DNA from: Adiantum capillus-veneris
Lineage: Eukaryota > Streptophyta > Polypodiopsida > Polypodiales > Pteridaceae
Direction of reading: 5' to 3'
DNA length: 56,000 nt
Assembly: GCA_014529385.2 (NCBI GenBank)
Contig: CM043968.1
Coordinates: 3,688,501 to 3,744,500 of the forward strand
Shown: one piece after another, positions 10,779-21,207 of the stretch
How positions within the stretch are numbered: the first letter of the stretch is position 1
Layout: each line of letters opens with the position of its first letter
Program-made: the position numbers and the translations under genes
The notes under the pieces: model-generated
Seen by the model: only the letters and a program-made list of their open reading frames with translations
What the model was told of the DNA's origin: nothing
The model's database searches: none

Positions 10779-11750
10779 ACGATTTCTTACTCATGCTCTT
10801 GGGGGAGTTGTGCAGAGGTTATGAAGCTTGCGGCGAAGGTGACAAGCAGCTATAGAAGCTTATGTGCGTCCCTGAAGTTTGTGTGCATCCCCGTGGGGAA
10901 TAGCCGCACTCAGACAAATGCACTAGTGGCTGTCCGCACAGATTTTAAGCACTCGGACGAAAATCGAGCAGACAACAATAGTGACTAGACAATAGTAATG
11001 ACCGCTCCCGCATAGAAGATTGCAGAATGAAGCAGATATATCCGTTTCCGGCTACAAGTATATTGAATTTCAACCAAATCGGCTGATGAATGACATGCAT
11101 TCTCATGCATCAGAATAGTCTCCGGAGAGAGAACAACGCAAGCTGTTCCGGTTCATGTGTTTGTAAAAGTTCATTGTCAATAGAAATTCTCCTTCCGCTT
11201 CTGTGACAACTGTGTAATGGCTGGTTTCATGGATTGTTGTGGCCGAAAGCAAGACAGAGCATATCATTATGGTAGAGAAGAGAGACTAAGTACTTGAAAA
11301 GGGACCTTCCTCACATGGCACTGAAAAAGGTCCTACAACTCTTCAAGAAGAGGATAGGTTGTTTAAAGCTTAACTATTTGGTCAAGATTCCAAGGATGTA
11401 GGAGTTCTTACTAGCTCCTACCCAGGTTTTACAGGCTCCTACATAGGGCTTACAGGCTTCGACACAGGATATGTTTGAGTTGTTGATGCTCGAGGAAAAG
11501 CCCATGTGATTAAGCAACCAGCGGTGTCCATTGATTCAAAGCAACCTACTTTACTTGGACATGGTCAAGGGAGTAATGAAGAAACTGTTCGTCTGACCAT
11601 TCTGCTGCCTACTATATATCCTGGTTATTTTGGAGGTGGTTCACTGTTTCAGTCTATAGCTTTGAATTCCATGCTTTTTCAAAAAAGCCATTAAATTCAC
11701 GGAGAAGTAATCTCCCCCTTCATCTAACGTGAGGCACATGCAATGCGCAA
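10775..11750. other. No gene recognised
   Basis: No known protein motif in any frame. At about 11410-11465 a short direct motif ('agctcctac.cagg.tttacagg') occurs two to three times. The right edge leads into a gypsy fragment. Confidence 0.4.
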
Positions 11751-11754
11751 ACAT

Positions 11755-12275
11755 CTTATCAATGTTCCATCTTTCAGATTGTGCATGTGGAAGGCAGAAA
11801 GAACGTGGTGGTCAATGCGTTGTTGCAAAAGCCCCAAATTTGCCTCAAATTTCAGCAGTGTCAATTCTGTACCATTGTGAACTAGACGAAAGGAAGACAC
11901 AATATGCTGAAGCCATAGATTTTACAAGAATTTATGATCAACTTGATGGGCAACATCATGAACACTATACGCTTAAGAGTGACTTTCTCATGATGCATGG
12001 AAAGTAATGCGTTACTAAACAATTGCGGTCAAAGGTTTTGATGGAAAGTCATGCCCCATGAGGGCATCGTGGAATTGATGCGATAGTGAAAGTGGTTGAT
12101 GCATTCTTTTGTTGGCTAGCTTTACGCCAAGATGTTGACACATTTGTAAGATCATGCCTAGTATGTTAGAAAACCAAACAGGCAAAAGCAACTAGGATTG
12201 TTGCAATCATTGCTGACTCCTAATAGACCATGGGAAAGTATGGCAATGGACTTTATCTTTGATCTTCCATATTAA
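11755..12275 (+). pseudogene. Ty3/gypsy RNase H end plus integrase HHCC zinc finger (decayed)
   Basis: The left part gives the end of a gypsy RNase H (FQIVHVEGRKNVVVNALL, the usual H-V-x-G-x-x-N-x-V-A-D-A-L-S position with the Asp lost). It is followed by a linker and then the integrase zinc finger GHRGIDAIVKVVDAFFCWL plus [12 protein letters not shown]. The His, Cys and Cys of an HHCC finger are visible, with the upstream His in ESHAP. Stops interrupt it (TGA at the HAP/GHRG boundary, TAG after CLVC, TAA-TAG further on), and the frame shifts before MDFIFDLP. The integrase core is missing. The motif order makes this certain as gypsy pol, in + orientation. Confidence 0.85.
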
Positions 12276-12356
12276 AGATTATCTCTTGATACATCTTTAC
12301 CTTGCTCATAGTGATTTTATGGAGGATGGTAATACTACCTTTTCACCTTTTGTCAT

Positions 12357-12560
12357 GCTCTGATAGTAGGACACCTTGCATTGTAATATTCGAAATCCTT
12401 GTTATAACAGACAATGTGAAAGTCACAATAGTTTTCTACGGTGGGGGAATAGTCAGCTCCCACAAAGAGGAATGCTGATACTATCTTTTGTTTGTGCCCA
12501 TCTTTATATCATGCTCTGATAGTAAGATGCCTTGCATTGCAATTTTTCAAGTCCTTCAAC
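12357..12560. repeat. Imperfect direct repeat about 156 bp apart
   Basis: 'tgctctgatagta.ga..ccttgcattg.aat' followed by 'aa.tcctt' occurs at about 12357 and again at about 12513. No gene is associated. Confidence 0.7.
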
Positions 12561-12720
12561 TGACACAGAATCTCAAAATAACAATATTTTATAATAGTTT
12601 GTTGCTTGGACTTATTTGGATGGTTTACTTTCATTTTGTGAAAGATGTCCAAAAAAACGTTAGCGAAAGTGTACAGAGATTGATCAACAACAGTACGACT
12701 AGCTATCTTATTGCTTTTAG

Positions 12721-13104
12721 ATGCATGTGTGTGCGCACGCACGTGCGTCTACTGAGAGAGAAGTCCCTAATCCTAGATCTACCGTTGTTGCGGTTTCTAG
12801 GTTGCCTAATGCTTTACCTGTGGATAAAGGCAAGGTCAAACCTGTTGCTTCCCCAAATCCTCTAGGTAAAGGAAAGTTTGTATCTACTCCTGAATCTAAA
12901 AACAAGGGGAAAATTGTGGTCTCGGCAGAAGGATCTCCTTGGGTGACCCCCAAGAAGATTGTGAAGATGCCTTCGCAGCTATCTTCTCGTAATTATGTAC
13001 CTCTTGAAGTCAAATTTGTGGGGCAAAAACCTCTTCCTTGTAATGATAATCGCACTCTTGGGGATGCATGGAATAAGGTGGTGCATTCTTATAAGATGCA
13101 GTAG
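12721..13104 (+). pseudogene. LINE ORF1-like C-terminal segment
   Basis: An open frame rich in Lys, Pro, Ser and Val (DKGKVKPVASPNPLGKGKF and similar). It ends SYKMQ just before the endonuclease. The composition is like the low-complexity tail of plant LINE ORF1 proteins, but no RRM or zinc knuckle is visible. The GTGTGCGCACGCACGTGCG run at 12726-12745 makes the nominal start unreliable. Assignment rests mainly on its position. Confidence 0.5.
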
Positions 13105-13256
13105 TTCATGGGACTTCTCAATCACCTGCAGGCTTTATTGCCCCTGAGATAGGCGTGCAGAATAGTGTGGTTGAGTCGTGGGCTGTTGATGTTGATGTAC
13201 TTATGGGCACGTCAACTTAGTCCCTTCCTTATTTTGCCTCTGTAAATATCTCTTGA

Positions 13257-13980
13257 ATGCATAGTTGTGTTAGATGCATTTCTTATAATGTGCGTGGGTT
13301 ATGTAACCCTAATAATTGGAGATTAACCTGGCACTATGTACATATATGTAAGGTAGACATTGTGGTTTTGCAAGAGCACAATCAACATGGATATGCTGGG
13401 CAATGCTCGTATTTTGCGGGATACTGGATAGCATATGCCGGTTTGTCGGGCTTTTCGGGTGTTTTGATTATGGTTAGGCATGAATTGTAGCTAGTTCTGG
13501 CATATAATGATCCAGCGGGTCGTTGGATGGTGGTCCAATGCACGATCAATGGCCAGATTTATGATTTTGGTGGTGTACATGCGCATACGACCTCCGGACA
13601 ACGAGCTGTTTTGTGGCGTGAGATATCTTCTTATCCATGGCTTTTCAATGCGTTGCTTTCTAGTGATTTTAACAATGCACCCGCTTTAATAGATAACACC
13701 ACAGGACATTCGCACATGCTGAGCATAGAACTGTAGGCCTGGACAGATCTTGTTGCATGCACACGGATGTTGGATTTGCGGACCCTCTTGCATCCCAATA
13801 TTTTGGGGTACACATTTCAACATAATGCTCTCGCTGCATATCGTGCAAGATTAGATCGGTGGTATGTCCTCGGCATGCAACAATTTGATGAGTTTGTATG
13901 CGAAATGAGCATAGACCATTCTTTGCTTTTATTTGATCATGCTCCTGTTGTGATGTTGTTGCACTTTGGGCAACTACACT
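13257..13980 (+). pseudogene. LINE apurinic/apyrimidinic endonuclease domain (decayed)
   Basis: The segments match the exonuclease-endonuclease-phosphatase fold of LINE ORF2, which nicks target DNA to prime reverse transcription. CISYNVRGL carries the catalytic Asn and DIVVLQEHN the catalytic Glu. Near 13660, SDFNNAPALID is the usual GDFN box with Gly changed to Ser. MSIDHSLLLFDHAPV near 13910 holds the Asp-His pair. Stops split the domain after RHEL (13490) and near 13734, and the reading frame changes between 13490 and 13527. The product would be inactive as it stands. Confidence 0.85.
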
Positions 13981-14198
13981 ATGATCGGCCTCTTTCTAAA
14001 AAACGTTCGTTGCACATCAACAATGCATATCTTTCGCACAAAGTATTATGTGAGATGATTTATGATGTCATTCCCCCTTTGGTTGCCCAAATGTATCTTG
14101 ATTCTAATGTGGCCTGGGTTCGCTTTGTTGTGCGTGTGCAAAGTGTGATTCAAGATTACATGTTTTAATTACGTGGTGATGTTGAGGATGCCAAGCAT

Positions 14199-15068
14199 GT
14201 GTATCAACATCTCCAACTCTTAGCGGACACACGTTTGTTGTCGGAAACTGAATCGACAGCCCTTTGTCGAGCCCGGGTGTGTCTGCAGCATAACGATAAA
14301 CGAAAATTGGACAAGTGGCATACTCGTGCTCGCCATTCAGCGTTTGTGGGCAAGGGATGTGCCTCAAAACAGTTTTTAAAGCACTTGCATCGTTCAAGGG
14401 CTTCTCAAACTATTAAGTGGGTTATGCTCCGACCACGAGCCTGGACAGCCTCAAAGCGTGAGCTTACGGATGCCATGGTGTCACATTTTAGGAATGTTTT
14501 CGCCGCTCCCAGTGCGGCATATGCTGTTGTTATACACACATGCCACCTTTTATTATCTACAGTGCGTTCAATTGTCCTGCCTCAAGATGCTTTGGCCATG
14601 GAGGCGGATTTTGTAGAAAATGAATTGTTGCATTGGCCTCGCTCTCGCCCGTTGCTTATGTCCAATATCGTATCTCACTTGTGGCGCACTAGTTCTCATA
14701 AGAAAGGCCTTCGTTTGTTGGCTATGGAGAAACTTTGCACTCGGAAGTGTCTTGGGGGGCTGAATATTTTGGACCTTCATCGCCATGCTTTGGCAAAGAA
14801 GGCTATGTTGTTGCCTACTCTTGCACAACAGTCTCAGCCATGGACAGTTATGGTCGCTGATCTATGTCGGCACGTTACCACTCCTACCTTTGGTCATTGG
14901 CAGGCTTCCTTTTGGGAGATTGTGTTTGGCAAGATGGTTGGTCGTATTTCTGGTTGCTCGATCACCTCTGGCTTGCTCTCTGCTTGGAAAGTTGTTACGG
15001 ATCATCTCTCTTGGCATGGCAGGCAGCAAGCAGATGGGAATTCGATGCGTTGGGAAAGCATTCACTAG
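14199..15068 (+). pseudogene. LINE ORF2 linker fused in frame to post-RT region
   Basis: A single open frame of 289 codons. Residues 1-105 (KWHTRARHSAFVGKG, SKQFLKHLHRSRASQTI, ELTDAMVSHFRNVFAAP) correspond to the linker that precedes the RT fingers. After a short unassigned stretch, residues from about 155 (SHLWRTSSHKKGLRLLAMEK, CLGGLNILDLHRHALAKKAM) correspond to the region after the RT palm and thumb. About 500 residues with the RT catalytic boxes are therefore absent, yet the frame is open across the scar. It stops at 15066-15068. It cannot encode a polymerase. Confidence 0.8.
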
Positions 15069-15474
15069 AGTAGGGTGTTCTCTCTTACCGTGGTTGATCA
15101 GTCGCCTCGTCAAGCCTACTTCCTCTCTAGTCGTGGCATACGCACGGTGGATGATGTGGTGGACTCATCTGGGAGTTTGCTTACTTTTTCTCAAGCAGCG
15201 GCACTCTTTGGGTTGGGCCTGCATTATCTCAGATTTGGAGTCTGCTTCAGCATATGCTGGCTGCTTTCCTCCCCATTTTGCCGCTGGTCAGTGGATGCCG
15301 TATGCAGGATTGGAATTTTATGGGACATTCCTTTGAATGCGATTTCTGCCCGCCATATCTATGCTTCTCTTATGCAGGACTCTTGGCTGGCCGATCACTT
15401 CAATGTGCTCTGGGCTTTACATCAATTTGATCAATGCTGGAGACAGGCTCTTATTGCAATCTAAAAGTCTCGCC

Positions 15475-15935
15475 TGCCTCTCAAGGAGCGTATGTTTCTT
15501 TGGTGCTGTTTGCTAGGAGTTCTGCCGGTTGGAAATCTCTTTGCGGCGTGTTGCATTAGCTCCTCTTGTTGTGTCAGTTGCTTCGCTGCTGATGAGACTG
15601 TCAAGCATGTGTTTTGGGATTGTCGCTGCACCAGGGCTTTCCTTCCGCTGCGTTTCTGCTTGTTTGCACCTTCGATTTCCCTCGGTAGTTTTCCACAAAC
15701 AATTCTGGCTTTTTGGCATTCTTCCTTCCCTCCAACGATTTGCCATCTTCTTCACGGGGTCAGATTTTGGTCGCTATGGTCTTTGTGGCACCATCACAAT
15801 CTTCGCATGTTTCACTGGCATGAGGCAGATTGTTTTCCATCGTTCAAGATTTCGTTGAGGCAATCGTTACATTTTGCCTTTGATATTGGGGACATATCCC
15901 TGGAAATTCTGCAACTCCTCTATGTTTGCTTTTAG
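15475..15935 (+). pseudogene. LINE zf-RVT zinc-binding domain
   Basis: RLPLKERMFLWCCLLGVLPVGN leads into Cys-rich CCISSSCCVSCF, then ETVKHVFWDCRCTRAF. This matches the plant LINE domain found C-terminal to RT (pattern C-x2-C ... H-x-F-x2-C). The flanking hydrophobic and Trp-rich tail (FWSLWSLWHHHN) is also typical. A TAA at about 15462 separates it from the preceding module. The overlapping frame at 15529-15858 is a shadow. Confidence 0.8.
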
Positions 15936-16134
15936 CGCTTTCACATCACTGAACACTTCTGTGTTCCGCCCTTTGTATCTGATCTTTTTGGTGGGTTTTC
16001 CTCGCTTTGAGGTTTCCCACAGGTAAATTAATCAAAACAGTTTACAAGAAAAAAAGTGTGTGTGCGTGCATGTGCACTGGGTTTCCATTTTCATGTCAGT
16101 CCATGGCAGTTTTATCATGAGAACTTCTTCGCAG

Positions 16135-17676
16135 GTGTCGCAGTGGCTGTGGCTGACATGTTGGACCTTCCATTTAAGGATAACTCTTTTGATGTGGTAA
16201 TTGAAAAAGGCACCATGGTAAGTGCTCAAGTAATTTGTTGTTTCAACTCTTATCACCAGCTTGCTGTTAGTTGTCTTTGCAGATGAAGGTTTTGTTATTT
16301 AATAGCATTGTGTGGATGCATTTAAGTCAATTCCTTGTGCATGTGAATCTTTCCTGACCTGATCAAAACTGGGCTCATAAGAGGTAGTGCAAAGGACATG
16401 CTTGCCAGAAATAAGACTGCCGACTTTGTAGAATACATCCTTGTAATGCAAAGGACATGCTTGCCAGAAATAAGACTGCCGACTTTGTAGAATACATCCT
16501 TGTTGTATGCCTAATATTTGCATCGGTCCAAATCTTCTAGACATATTAGCAGCATGCTGAAGGGCCTTCACCCTAACAAAGTAACGGAAAAGAAGGGTTT
16601 CCACCACCTACACAAAGGACCATTGCCATGATTCACAGAACATATCATGTGTGTTTCAATTTATCCAAAACTTTGGTTTTTTCTTTTTGTCTGCATTCTC
16701 AATTAACCACTGATCTAGATGCTGTAAGCTACGTGGATAGTTGCAAAGGGCCTCGGGGGGTACTTAAGAACCCCCTACATAATGTGCGTTTGTAGTGTAC
16801 CTTAAAACCCCCGTGTCAAAATGTTGACATGAATAGATTGACCCCTTTTTTACCCCCTATTGTCTTTGTTAAATTTCTCGAAGTTTGAAAAATCAAAACC
16901 CCTCATGTTGAACTCAGGTGGTATATTAACATGATTATACAGTGGACCCCCAAGGCGAAGGGCAGATCATGTGAAGAAGCTTGCTTTTTTTCATGCAGGA
17001 TGTGCTGTTTGTTAACAGTGGGGACCCATGGAATCCAAATTTGGAGACCAAAAAATCGGTTGCTTTGATGCTAGAAAGTGTCCATAGGGTTTTATCACCC
17101 AATGGCCTTTTCATATCCATCAGCTTCACTCAGGTTGGCCTTTCAAAACCTATTTATGCCAAGGTCTTGACATTGCAATAGATAACAGGGGGCAATGTCA
17201 TCTTTTGTGTATTATGATTACCATGAGGCTTAGATAACTAATCTGTAAGTATAGTACTAAGCCTCATGGTAATAATTGCACAAAAGATGACATTGCCCCC
17301 TGTTTTAAAAATGTTTTATACGTACTATTGATAAAAAACGTGACATGGTTGGATCTCTTAGTAAAGGAGCCTTTAAAGAAAGACTCTCTAAGCCACGAAT
17401 ATGTGATTGTGGGCTGCCCAAGCCTTGAGTCGTAAGTGTACTTTAATCTTTAAACATTCCAATTTTCAATCAAAGTATGTGCAAAACTAGAGCTTCAAAT
17501 GGGGTACCTATACTTAATAATGTAAGAATGAAGGAAAAAACCAATGTATTTTATTTTTATTCGCGTAATATACGTCTAATACGTGTATTATATGCCCCAT
17601 TATTATACGTTCCGTCCTGTACATCGCCGCTATGATCCATATTGATCTTGTTATTGTTACCTTGTTCATGGACTTG

Positions 17677-17715
<39 letters not shown>

Positions 17716-17784
17716 TGTTCTGCCACAACATGAGAGAGGTGGTGAGGAAAAAAACGTACCCCTTGTCATGCATTGTTGTGTGAC

Positions 17785-17819
<35 letters not shown>

Positions 17820-18300
17820 TTATATTATATATATAGTCTGTCGTGCCACAACACGGGAGGGGGGGTGCAGAAAAAGAGGGCCTGGCAAAATGGTGTAGCA
17901 AAGGAGAAAATGAGAGACGTGCACATGTTTTATTGCCCGAGATGATTGATTGACTTGTTTCTTGTACCATACCTCATTGACGTGCATGTTCTGTTTGTAG
18001 CCACATTTCAGGCGGTTGGTGTTTGAGAGTGACAGATATTCATGGTCAATGAACTGGGCCACATTTGGAGATACATTTCACTATTTTGTTTACACTCTAA
18101 GAAAGGTAAGCTGTCTCTTGCATGCGTGATTTGATATGTTATGATTTTCATGTGATCCATCGGCTAAAATGGGTGTTTTGCTTCAGGGCACTTTTGAGAA
18201 ACGGTTGGAGTCTTCCTCAAGGAGGCTGCAACTAGATCTGGTCCAAGAACAAATGAACCAAGAGGATTATCTATTACAGGTGTTACTAGATGAATCTTAA
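16135..18300 (+). CDS. Class I SAM-dependent methyltransferase, EEF1AKMT4/METTL-like: four 3' exons
   Basis: Four exons join in phase: 16135-16217 (donor GTAAGT), 16999-17133 (donor GTTGGC), 18001-18105 (donor GTAAGC) and 18187-18300 (TAA at 18298-18300). A second acceptor for the first exon lies at 16144. The joined protein shows the motif IV region VADMLDLPF then NSFDVVIEKGTM, then DVLFVNSGDPWNP, then HRVLSPNGLFISISFTQ (post-motif strand), then PHFRRLVFES and YSWSMNWATFGDTFHYFVYT. This order and the EKGT and HF-x-FHY signatures fit eukaryotic protein-lysine methyltransferases of the EEF1AKMT4 type. Those are known to act on elongation factor 1A; the substrate here is inferred. The N-terminal exons with the SAM-binding GxGxG motif were not found in the window. 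They may lie upstream beyond the LINE, or this is a partial duplicate. GT follows codon LLQ at 18279, so a further exon instead of the TAA is possible. Confidence 0.82.
16388..16505. repeat. Tandem duplication 2 x 59 bp in a methyltransferase intron
   Basis: 57 identical bases starting TGCAAAGGACATGCTTGCC occur at 16388 and again at 16447. Perfect identity indicates a recent event. It lies in the intron between exons 16135-16217 and 16999-17133. Confidence 0.96.
17184..17304. repeat. 121-bp foldback (hairpin) in an intron
   Basis: The left arm, 17184-17233, begins AACAGGGGGCAATGTCATCT and ends CCATGAGGCTTAG. The right arm, 17257-17304, is its near-perfect reverse complement, with a 23-nt loop between. 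The outer 26 bp and inner about 16 bp pair perfectly; a few mismatches lie between them. It sits in the intron between exons 17133 and 18001. It could be a small MITE or the stem of a small-RNA precursor. Confidence 0.9.
17680..17870. repeat. Facing (TG)n and (CA)n tracts within an imperfect direct duplication
   Basis: TG run at 17680-17714 and CA run at 17786-17818, about 71 bp apart and able to pair with each other. Each tract is followed by a similar block ('tgccacaaca.g.gagag..ggtg..gaaaaa' at about 17721 and 17847), so a duplication preceded or accompanied the inversion. It lies in the last large intron of the methyltransferase gene. Confidence 0.85.
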
Positions 18301-19270
18301 TGTTTTTTAGACAAGTGGGGCCATGGCCCTTTGAAATGTTATCAGAAAGTACATGATAATTGTCTACAGATTATGGTATAGGGTTTAGGGTACTATTCCT
18401 TAAAAGAGTAGGAAAATTGCTTAAAGCTGTGGCAAGCAGAGTTGCCTGCAAATGTGGATGCAAGCCTTTGCAGGCGTTTTTAAATGTTTATATGTAGTAT
18501 TTGATTCACCTATCCACATGTGGGTGCAACTACTATTATATATTTTATATCATCTAGATGTATCAGATCTAGCCTAATTATTTGTGTGTGTCAGAATTGT
18601 ATTTGGGAGGTTGAGGGGGTTAATATATGTCCAAAGTATAGATCTGCCTTGCACTTGGTTATTTTGCATGGTTGAAGTTGTATTTTGTTTTACTTTCTCA
18701 AAGTTGCTGCCACTTCTCAAATCATTTGCCTATTGAGAGATGTACCAATTCATATTCGGACAATGATACCAAGGGTTGTTTTCAATGCTTATATTGGCGA
18801 CCAAACATGTAAAAATTACATGGTCACGAGAAGGCTTAGTTTTCACGACAGGCTCTTACAGCGGCTCTGCGACGGTAGCTTTTGACCTACTTAGTTTTGT
18901 AACTATGTCTTTTTAGGCATAGTTATGCCGGTGAGCTTCAATGCTCATGTCTTCCTCTCTACTTGTGACGCCTTGGTCGTCCTCTCTCTACCCGTTGCAG
19001 CCGGTGCACCATCCTTGCACATGTCAGAAGTGGTTCAGGCTTAGTGACAACTAAGCCTCGCATGACCACCACCTAAAACGGACTTGCATCAACTATTGTA
19101 GAAGCAGCATGGCAACTTTTACACAAAAGAACTCAAAGTCATTTTGCCTATAAAAAGCAACCGCACTTCACCGGGACCCCACCTTTGATAAATGAAATGC
19201 AAGTACTTGTGATTGAACCATAAACAAGGCGTCTGAAGACAGATGTTGGCACTGCCTTTCGCTTCGATCG

Positions 19271-19271
<1 letters not shown>
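18301..19271. other. Downstream flank of the methyltransferase gene, no second gene recognised
   Basis: The frame at 18685-18885 has no known motif and no support. If the methyltransferase has a further 3' exon it would lie here, but I could not identify one. Confidence 0.4.

Positions 19272-19311
<40 letters not shown>
19272..19311. repeat. (GA)n microsatellite with one interruption
   Basis: GA run to about 19301, a single extra G, then four further GA units. Confidence 0.95.
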
Positions 19312-19870
19312 CTACCTATAGATTAAAGAAGAGAAAAATGGAACATACCTTTGAAAATTTGAAGGGTGCTCCGTTGTACATGGGCTGAAACTCCCTCGGC
19401 ATTACCCCTCCCTTTCTACGGAAAGGCAAAATGTTTCTTTTTCCAAGGCGGAGTAAGCGTCTCTTGCCGGCTTTGAAGCTTTGCTTTGTAACTCTGGACT
19501 TCTTCTTATAGCTCTTTAATGCTAGCTTCCTAGCTTTCTATCTCCTTGCTTTACATCTCTTCACGCTCATGCATAGCCTTCAATTTTTGCTAGAAAGTTC
19601 ACTCTTAAACTCAACCTTGTTATCTATTTTTGGTAGGTAGAAGTCTCACCTTTACGTTTATCCCCAAGTCATACATTTTCTTGGTATAGTCTTCCACTTC
19701 TTGCATATCTTCGTTGGGCTCTTTTAGACTTACTGTCATCTATACCTCTTGAGGTCGGTATATCTCTTAACCCCCTTCTCTTACTTTTGAGGCAACAACT
19801 TATTTTGACACTTCTTTTAAAGTCCATATTGGGCTCTTAGTTGAAACTTTAGCTTTCTCACACATGGTGA

Positions 19871-19981
19871 ATGTTTCCTATAAGTGTTCCAATGGTAGTG
19901 AGTGGGGCCTTGGAGAAGGAGCTAGTGAAGTGGTTTCTCCTTATTGCTCTCTATGGACAACTTTTGTTTGTTGTTGTGGAC

Positions 19982-20017
<36 letters not shown>

Positions 20018-20472
20018 TGCGTGCGTACGTGCATGGACACTAGAGGAGAAGCTACAGAGTGTGTTAAGGACAACAAGGGTGCATTCATAGAAGTGATAGA
20101 AGAAGGTCCTATAAGACCTGAGGTTTTAACCTATTTTATGTCCATTGAGAGAAGTAGCTTAAATCATGTGCCATCATGAGGGAGTACAAGGCCTTAAAGA
20201 AGAGAGAATATCAAAGCCGTAGCAAGCGCAAGAGCTATGCAAGGTTGATTGATGTCGATGAAGAATCAAAGCACACAATTGTTTATGAGATAAAAATTTA
20301 CTTCAATGATAAGACCCATAGCATGGAGAAGATAGTAAAGTGTAAGATCCTTAATCAAAATTTGGAGTATCCAGCAATTCTCGCACTACTTGATCGAATG
20401 TTGAGGGAGGAGCAACAAGTGGAAGCAAATCTACTAGCTAATGTCCACAACACATTGGCAACTACCAAGTAG
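19871..20472 (+). other. Two adjacent unrecognised open frames
   Basis: A 102-codon frame (19871-20179) includes a (CT)n tract read as Leu-Ser repeats. A 98-codon frame (20176-20472) overlaps its stop by four bases (ATGA). The second is charged and unbroken (REYKALKKREYQSRSKRK near the start, KIVKCKILNQNLEYPAILAL in the middle, LLDRMLREEQQ near the end) with alpha-helical character. It looks more protein-like than chance frames nearby. I do not recognise a family; a retroelement remnant is possible. Confidence 0.25.
19984..20014. repeat. (CT)n microsatellite
   Basis: Uninterrupted CT run followed by a GTGTGCGTGCGTACGTGCATG segment. Confidence 0.96.
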
Positions 20473-20849
20473 CCCTCAAACAAAGATAAGATTTTTCTTA
20501 AGAGAAGTGCTTTGGCAATGCTGATGAACTCATCCAAAGACTTTCTCGTGGCTAAGGTGCAAGGGTTTTGCAGGTTTCAAAGCTATCCTTAAACAAGGTA
20601 AGGTCTATTGGCGGCATGTTGGAAGCAGCAATGTCATAGCTCTATATTTGAGGAATTGAAGGAACTAGTTTACTCATTTTGGCAATTTGATTCACGTGTT
20701 TCTCCCAATAAGAAAGATGTTTGTAGAAAAAGATTGGGCAGAAACAACCACATCAAACACCCTATTCATCTACTCAATCAGCCACATGTATACCATTTAT
20801 GCTATGCTAACGACCATAGAGAAGATGCTATGTAGCACAACTTTTGCTA
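20473..20849. other. No gene recognised
   Basis: Nothing beyond short uninformative frames. Confidence 0.4.
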
Positions 20850-21055
20850 TTAATTACATACATTATATGCTAACTACCTTATGTTCATTAATGCTAGCAT
20901 AATTCCCTAGTAATTATTAGCATATACTATATGCTCAGTAACATACATGACATACCTAGTAGCATACACATCATGCTTAGTAGCATATATACCATGATTA
21001 GGAGCATACATGCCATGGTAATTGGCATATAGATTATGCTTAGTACTTTACATGT
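20850..21055. repeat. Degenerate minisatellite of about 25-bp units
   Basis: Variants of 'cttagtagcatacatacat' recur about eight times ('cctagtagcatacacatcat', 'cttagtagcatatatacc', 'attaggagcatacatgcc' and so on). It lies just downstream of the 3' side of copia A1. Confidence 0.75.
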
Positions 21056-21207
21056 GTGAAGAGTGCATGCGAGGAAGGAGAATGCAAAGAGTTTGGGGTG
21101 GAGCTCTGAATTGATTAGAATTCCTCACTACCCTAAGGCCAACATGGCCTAAGTGTATATATGTGTAAGTATGTACATCTATACAACCATGAAGCATTCA
21201 ATGGGCT

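Larger units (their letters stand above)
12721..15935 (+). mobile_element. LINE (non-LTR retrotransposon), RT core deleted
   Basis: Ordered remains of a plant L1-type LINE run left to right: an ORF1-like Lys/Pro-rich tail (12721-13104), an apurinic-type endonuclease (13257-13980), a linker, the C-terminal part of the reverse transcriptase module, and the zf-RVT zinc domain (15475-15935). The central RT palm with its YADD box is missing. Stops and frame changes occur between modules. The element ends about 200 bp before the first visible methyltransferase exon and has the same orientation. No clear poly(A) tail or target duplication was found, so the ends are approximate. Confidence 0.85.

Noticed and set aside
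13767-14168. A separate host gene of 133 codons
   Set aside because: DHSLLLFDHAPV and its position identify it as the end of the LINE endonuclease and the following linker.
15529-15858. 109-codon frame overlapping the LINE zinc domain
   Set aside because: The other frame carries the zf-RVT Cys/His pattern; this is its shadow.
20850-21055. CRISPR-like array
   Set aside because: Units are adjacent and degenerate, with no unique spacers of constant length, so it is a minisatellite.
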